Assembly: GCA_037957365.1 (NCBI GenBank)
Contig: JARHVA010002005.1
Location: forward strand, 2,003,501-2,067,500
Reading direction: 5' to 3'
Origin: Torreya grandis
Taxonomy: Eukaryota; Streptophyta; Pinopsida; Cupressales; Taxaceae
Length of the DNA: 64,000 bases
Shown here: piece after piece, positions 59,500-64,000 of the stretch
Numbering within the stretch: the stretch's first letter is position 1
Layout: each line of letters starts with the position of its first letter
Notes under the pieces: generated by a model
Seen by the model: only the letters and a program-made list of their open reading frames with translations
Database searches by the model: none
What the model was told of the DNA's origin: nothing
Program-made: the position numbers and the translations under genes

Positions 59500-60180
59500 T
59501 TGCTCCTTGTAAATAATTATGTTTTCCCTATTTTGGCTTGTTTCCTATTCTTATTTTGGTTTGGTGTGTGTGTGTTATTTTTAAATAAATGCAATAACCT
59601 ATTTATTATTCCTCCCTTTCCATGTATTGGTTCTTTTGCCTGCCCATTATTGTAGATGTGTTACCTACCTTAAAAATCTCAGTGAATGACCACATCATTT
59701 TCAAAGATTTCAAAATAGCCATTGCTTCAAAGTGGATGAAGAGATCACATTTTTAGGGGATATATATAATTATGGTCTAATGGATCAATGTATATATCCA
59801 TATTTATTTAAACACCTATTTTAAATCCCATTAGTTGGATATATTATATCTTATGTCATTTCTACAGTGTAAAAATTCTATAGTTTATGGAATAACATGT
59901 AGAATAGAACCTATGAAACATTTCAGTTAAATGGGTCTCCAAGATAATGATTCAACAGTGTATTCATAAGACAAATTTTACACTTTATTTTTCAAGAGAT
60001 ATAATATACAAGTTTTTCATGGATCTCTTCAAGTGAACATGTGGTAAACATGCAAATTTTGAAAATACGAGATCCAGCTTGACAACATGTGTTCATTTCT
60101 CATACAATTGAAATAGGTAACCTGGTTATTAGTTGGCTAGATCATGACATGAAAATGTGAGCTACATATAAGTTTTTAGG
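59500..60180 (+). repeat. B-family 3' region, copy 2
   Basis: Direct repeat of 48,240-48,910, same orientation. It shares GGTTTGGTGTGTGTGTGTTATTTTT, TCCATGTATTGGTTCTTTTG and GATCCAGCTTGACAACATGTGTTCAT. A decayed form of the 34,157 palindrome follows at about 60,277. Confidence 0.7.
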
Positions 60181-61501
60181 AATCTAAAACAATAAGTCAC
60201 CAATCATATTAGATTATAGATTTATCCAACATTCCATTTGGAAATGTAGTCCGACATTCAAAGCCAATTATTGTCATGAAATTTTAAATTTCATTACTAT
60301 TAGTACCAAATATTACACCATAGAGGAGGTTTTTCAAGCCTAATCTAATATTTGGGAAACATTAGAATAAATCTAGTCTTGTGGGTTGCCTATAGTAGAG
60401 TTAGACCTCTAGGTTTAAGGGTTAGCTCCCTAAATAGAACTTTAAGTGCTTATCACCTAGACTAACTAATTGCTTGTGTAAAAAGGGGGATAATTATGTA
60501 TGAAATAAATTTATTATAAGGCAGTGATACACTATGAATATTTCCACAATATCATCATACTCTTACACTAAGAAACAAGACCTACAACACTAGTTTCAAA
60601 GTCCCAAGGTGTTATAACCTTAGTATTTCAATAAAGAGGTGATATGCATAAGACTACTCAAGGTAAGTGGACCAGAGGTCAGATTTTAGACTCTAATGAC
60701 ACTTGAACACATTAAGAAATCCAAACACACTAGCTACACTCCATATGACCTATTATAATGAGAACTTCTTGCACCAAACATGAAAGGACAAAGAGAAGAT
60801 AAGGATAGTTGTTTATCATTAGACCTCACCATACATCAATTTGCACTTTTAGACAAGATGTTTGTGAACTAAAAACTAGATTTAATGTATTATTCAAAGG
60901 AAAATTACAACATAAAACCACTATATCTTTGACATACATGGTGTGGAATTAGATAACAAGAGCCAAAATGGCTAGTACTTATAGAATGTGAGAGAGGAGA
61001 GAGAGAGAAGTGGAGCTCAAGGGTCACAATGCCACTTGTCAAGGCATGAGAGTTAGTTATGTTGTAGATGGGTAGAGTATGAAATTAACCATGAAAGTTA
61101 TCTTTGGAAAAATGTCCCTCCAATACGTGAAAACTCATCAAATCTGGCATACAACCCTTCAGCTGGCTTATTAGAAACTATTTTCATCATTGGCTTCTCT
61201 TGAGCACTCCAAATCATACTTAGAATAATTTACACATGTGCACTATGATGGGGGATTAATAATAATCTCAAAAATTCATTGGATGTGTCCCTAATCATTG
61301 ATATTCTTCTAGACAAGTGTTCTCACTGCTTGTACTCACCATCATCCTTCTTTCACTCATTCCTCACACTTATCATTCAAGTGACCTTCATTTTCCAAAA
61401 AAAAAAATCTATACAAGGGGTGTTACTATAAAGAGTAATCATATCCTTAAATTCATGATTTTTGTGATCTAGGAATTTGACTCAAGAGAGGTTGGTTAGT
61501 A
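60181..61501. other. No gene recognised (spacer)
   Basis: AT-rich. A short GA-rich run (GAGAGAGGAGAGAGAGAGAAG, about 60,990) and a poly-A run (61,399-61,408) occur. No readable domain on either strand. Confidence 0.5.
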
Positions 61502-62663
61502 TGGTGTTAGTTCCAAAATGAAAACAAAATGAAATAAACACACTAATAGCATAACATCTCTAGGCCTAGACACTAGGGAGAGCTTAGTTAACAAACACAA
61601 ATGACAAACATAACTAAAAATAAAGGAATCAAAAACAATAATTCCTTCACCTTCCTTGAATGCTCTAAAAGTCTTTGTAGTAGTGGCTTACTCGGCTTAT
61701 GCTCATAAAGTATTCATCAAAGGAGGCTTAGCTATCTCCTCTTCTCCTTGGCATCTTTGGCTTGTGGCTTGACTTGGATTAGAATCAATTTGGAATTGTA
61801 ATAATAGTATCAATGGCTTCTTGGAACTAATTTGGCATTATAACTTTGCATCTAAAAATCTTAGAAATGATGTTGTGAGGCCTCCTATTTATAGATTTTT
61901 GGATTTGATTTGAATCAACCTGAACCATCCATCTCAAAATTGAGATGCGTGGTTGAAGATTAATTCAATTTTTGGAATTAAGTTTGTAATTATCCTCATC
62001 ATGGAATTGGAAGAAAGGGAAATTAAGAGGCATGGAGGGCATCATGAAAGGCATTGATGAGGCATGGAGGGCATGAATCCTGATATTTGTGGTATTTATG
62101 GCCTAGGGATGTCTTCCCAAGAAATGATGTCACTTGATGATATATATATTCAATATTCATTTCTAAAAACAAGTTTTCAACAAGTTTCCATGGAATTATT
62201 AATTAGGCCTTGATTTGGGTTAATTAGCTCTTAAGCATGATTAAGCACTTTATGCACAAATTACTCAAATTGATCAAAATGTCTTGTTATTGGTCCAAAA
62301 TTTAACTAGATTGAAATTAGAAGGTGATTTTAGTTGTGTTGTAACCGTATTCCCATTTAGGATGTTGAAAAAAACAAATAACAAAGGCACATGTCTTATG
62401 TAAAAGATTTGATAGGAAAGAGCAATCCTGAGCACCTAGGTGCAAAATTAGCATTTTGAATCGGAATGAATTGATCAAAGATATCTATCCCATAAATTTC
62501 ATTACCTCATTTAGGGATAACTTGGACAAAATAAACACTTTATTATGTTAGTTTCACATCATTTTTCATGTTTTAGTGTTTTTAAGCCAAATTGTGTGTT
62601 TTAGGTGGAAATTAGCCAAAAGCCTGATTGGAGGTTATCAGTGGCTACATTTAGGTGTCTACA
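61502..62663 (-). repeat. 3' LTR of element D
   Basis: The right edge (TGTAGACACCTAAATGTAGC on the minus strand) is well supported by the adjacent PPT. The left edge is a guess at GGAACTAACACCA (61,502), a TG...CA match. Length is about 1.16 kb. The second LTR is outside the window. Confidence 0.65.
61884..61894 (-). promoter_or_regulatory. TATA box in D LTR
   Basis: CTATAAATAGGAGGCCTCAC on the minus strand, an excellent plant TATA context, about 770 bases into the LTR, which fits the U3/R border. Confidence 0.65.
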
Positions 62664-62677
62664 GTTTGCCCTTATTT
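62664..62677 (-). other. Polypurine tract of D
   Basis: AAATAAGGGCAAAC directly before the LTR start on the minus strand. It resembles the GGGGCAAAC-TGTAGACACC junction seen in many plant gypsy elements. Confidence 0.6.
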
Positions 62678-62959
62678 AGGAAGGTGTTTCAAGCTATGAT
62701 CAAAGTAAATATTCTCAAAGAATGGAAAGGTCTTGTATACCTACAACTACAGTGATGATAAACTAATTGTATGATGCCCCTTTCTAGGGAATGGTTGGCA
62801 CAAGTAGGTTAGAAAATGGTCCCTCAAAAAGAAAGAAGTGAAAGGAGGGGACCAAAGAAAGGAAAGATGATGGGGGAAAACATAATGATATTGAAAAAGT
62901 AGTCAAAATAATAAAAGTAGTCTAGTGTAGTGAGTTTATATGCTCCTGATCCATAATTT

Positions 62960-63920
62960 GTAGTAATGATGAAAGGCTCTATCCAATTTGTTTGAATTTT
63001 CCTTTATGCTTTTTCTCAGTCATGGTATTCTTTTGGTTTTTTTAAGAATAATATCACCAAGTTCAAATGTTTTATACTTAACACATTTATTATAATGGCC
63101 TTTGAGTTGATTATGATATGATTGAATATTGTTGAATGTAACTATGTATTTCTTATCTAGTAGGTCTAGCTCTTGTAGGTGAGCTACTCAATAGTCATGA
63201 TCATCCAAGACATGATTGAAAGAGATGCGTAGTGAAGGTAATTCAACCTCAATGGGAAGGATGGATTTAGTACCATAAAAAAGTGAGTGTGGAGTGGCTC
63301 TTATGGGGGTACGATGATTGGTATGGTATGCCCAAAGGGCAAGGAATATCTAGAGGTGCCCAATAATTTTGAGAATTATGATAAGGTTTGTGTTGGATGC
63401 CTCGACTTGGCCATAACCTTGAGGGTAATATGTTGTAGAAAAATGTTGTGATGCTATATTCAGTACATAACTAGTCTACATCTTTGTCCTTTAATGATCC
63501 TCTATTATCAGATATAATGTCAGAAGGAATACTGTAGTGATAAATTAGATGGTTGAAGATGAATTTGGAAATTTGTTTTCCAGTCACATGAGTGAGGGGT
63601 ATAGATTAAACCCACTTAGTGAAATATTCAGTGGTGGTAAGGATATGTTTATGGCCATCAGATGAAATGGGGTTAATCTTACCAATGAGGTCAAGTCCCC
63701 ATGTAAAAAATGGCAATGGTGTCAACATTGATTTTAGAGTTTTTGCTAGGGCATGAATCAGATTAGCATGCCATTAAAATTTGTCACACTTTTTTACATA
63801 TGCAGTGGTATCTACATCTATTATGGGATAATAATAACTAGTACACAAGAGATTTTTGGATAGGACTACCCCATGAGAATGGGCTCCACATATTCCTTCA
63901 AGAAATTCTCTTAATGCTAA
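62960..63920 (-). pseudogene. Element D integrase (mostly readable)
   Basis: The zinc domain shows GICGAHSHG near 63,885 and YVKKCDKF near 63,785. The core shows FFTWGLDLIGKINP (first Asp, about 63,695), TTEYFTKWV, IISDNRGSLKD (second Asp, about 63,510) and GQVEASNTN (Glu, about 63,402), so the DDE triad is kept. RTPIRATPHSLFYGTKSILP, LPSLRIS and LELGD / EKKHKGKFK (63,010) complete the C-terminal domain. One or more frameshifts and TAG/TAA stops are present. Confidence 0.88.
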
Positions 63921-64000
63921 TGTAGACTCTGCTGATGTAAATAACGAAGCAGAGTTCCATCAAAACTACAATGGTAAAGTGTGGATCCAAGTAGAGTATA

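Larger units (their letters stand above)
61502..64000 (-). mobile_element. Element D: 3' end of a Ty3/gypsy retrotransposon running off the right edge
   Basis: Minus orientation. The integrase runs from the window edge to about 62,960, a short spacer and purine-rich AAATAAGGGCAAAC follow, and then the LTR starts with TGTAGACACC at 62,663. The rest of pol, gag and the 5' LTR lie beyond 64,000. The type differs from A and N (different integrase blocks). Confidence 0.88.

Noticed and set aside
1..64000. CRISPR arrays, bacterial operons, organelle or viral genomes, intact host genes
   Set aside because: No regular spaced repeats of CRISPR type, no ribosome-binding-site-led compact genes, and no intact multi-exon host gene could be recognised; short exons of a host gene inside spacers cannot be fully excluded by eye.

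Overview
The window looks like a transposon-filled intergenic stretch from a land plant with a large, AT-rich genome. A gymnosperm fits best, but I cannot name the species. The reasons are: several Ty3/gypsy lineages of plant type (Tat-like order with an RNase H domain ahead of the reverse transcriptase), a plant mobile domain (found in land plants), a plant-type LINE with a zf-RVT motif and an RNase H domain, long spacers, and almost no intact reading frame. I see no host gene, rRNA, functional tRNA, CRISPR array or bacterial feature. Nearly every coding stretch is a relic, recognised from conserved motifs read through stops and frameshifts. In the best preserved relics the stops are almost all TAA/TAG at positions where Gln would fit.

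Layout. 1.0-3.4 kb (-): a decayed Lys/Glu/Gln-rich coiled-coil ORF ('G0'). 5.5-8.1 kb (-): Ty3/gypsy element A, RT to integrase, cut at its RT N-terminus. 8.1-32.6 kb (+): a large element 'O' with 1.1-kb direct repeats (LTRs), a PBS-like site, gag, protease, a Pro-rich region and an antisense plant mobile domain, but no RT or integrase that I can find. Element N (11,584-21,586, -) sits inside the O gag. N is a complete 10-kb Tat-like element with 1.9-kb LTRs, a perfect 5-bp target duplication (CATCT) and the order gag-PRO-RNase H-RT-RNase H-INT.

32.6-33.7 kb (-): an unrecognised relic, possibly the displaced upstream part of A. 34-60 kb: two copies of a family ('B') that carries a giant unrecognised ORF (G1 at 35.6-39.2 kb; G2 at 50.3-57.65 kb). 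Associated with them are an unrecognised gene 'X' present as a 1.4-kb inverted repeat, a gag-like domain, an integrase C-terminus and a repeated 3' region. Younger insertions cut this block. They are a 2.9-kb Copia-like element C (41,681-44,554, TSD ATGCA), an 893-bp hAT-like element inside G2 (51,411-52,303, TSD CTATAGGT) and a 5'-truncated LINE inside G2 (53,450-56,791, 14-bp TSD).

61.5-64.0 kb (-): the 3' LTR and integrase of another Ty3/gypsy element D, which runs off the right edge.

The nesting gives relative ages: G2/B is older than the hAT-like element and the LINE; O is older than N; the X block is older than C. All domain calls rest on motif recognition by eye. No search or alignment was run, and identities are estimates.
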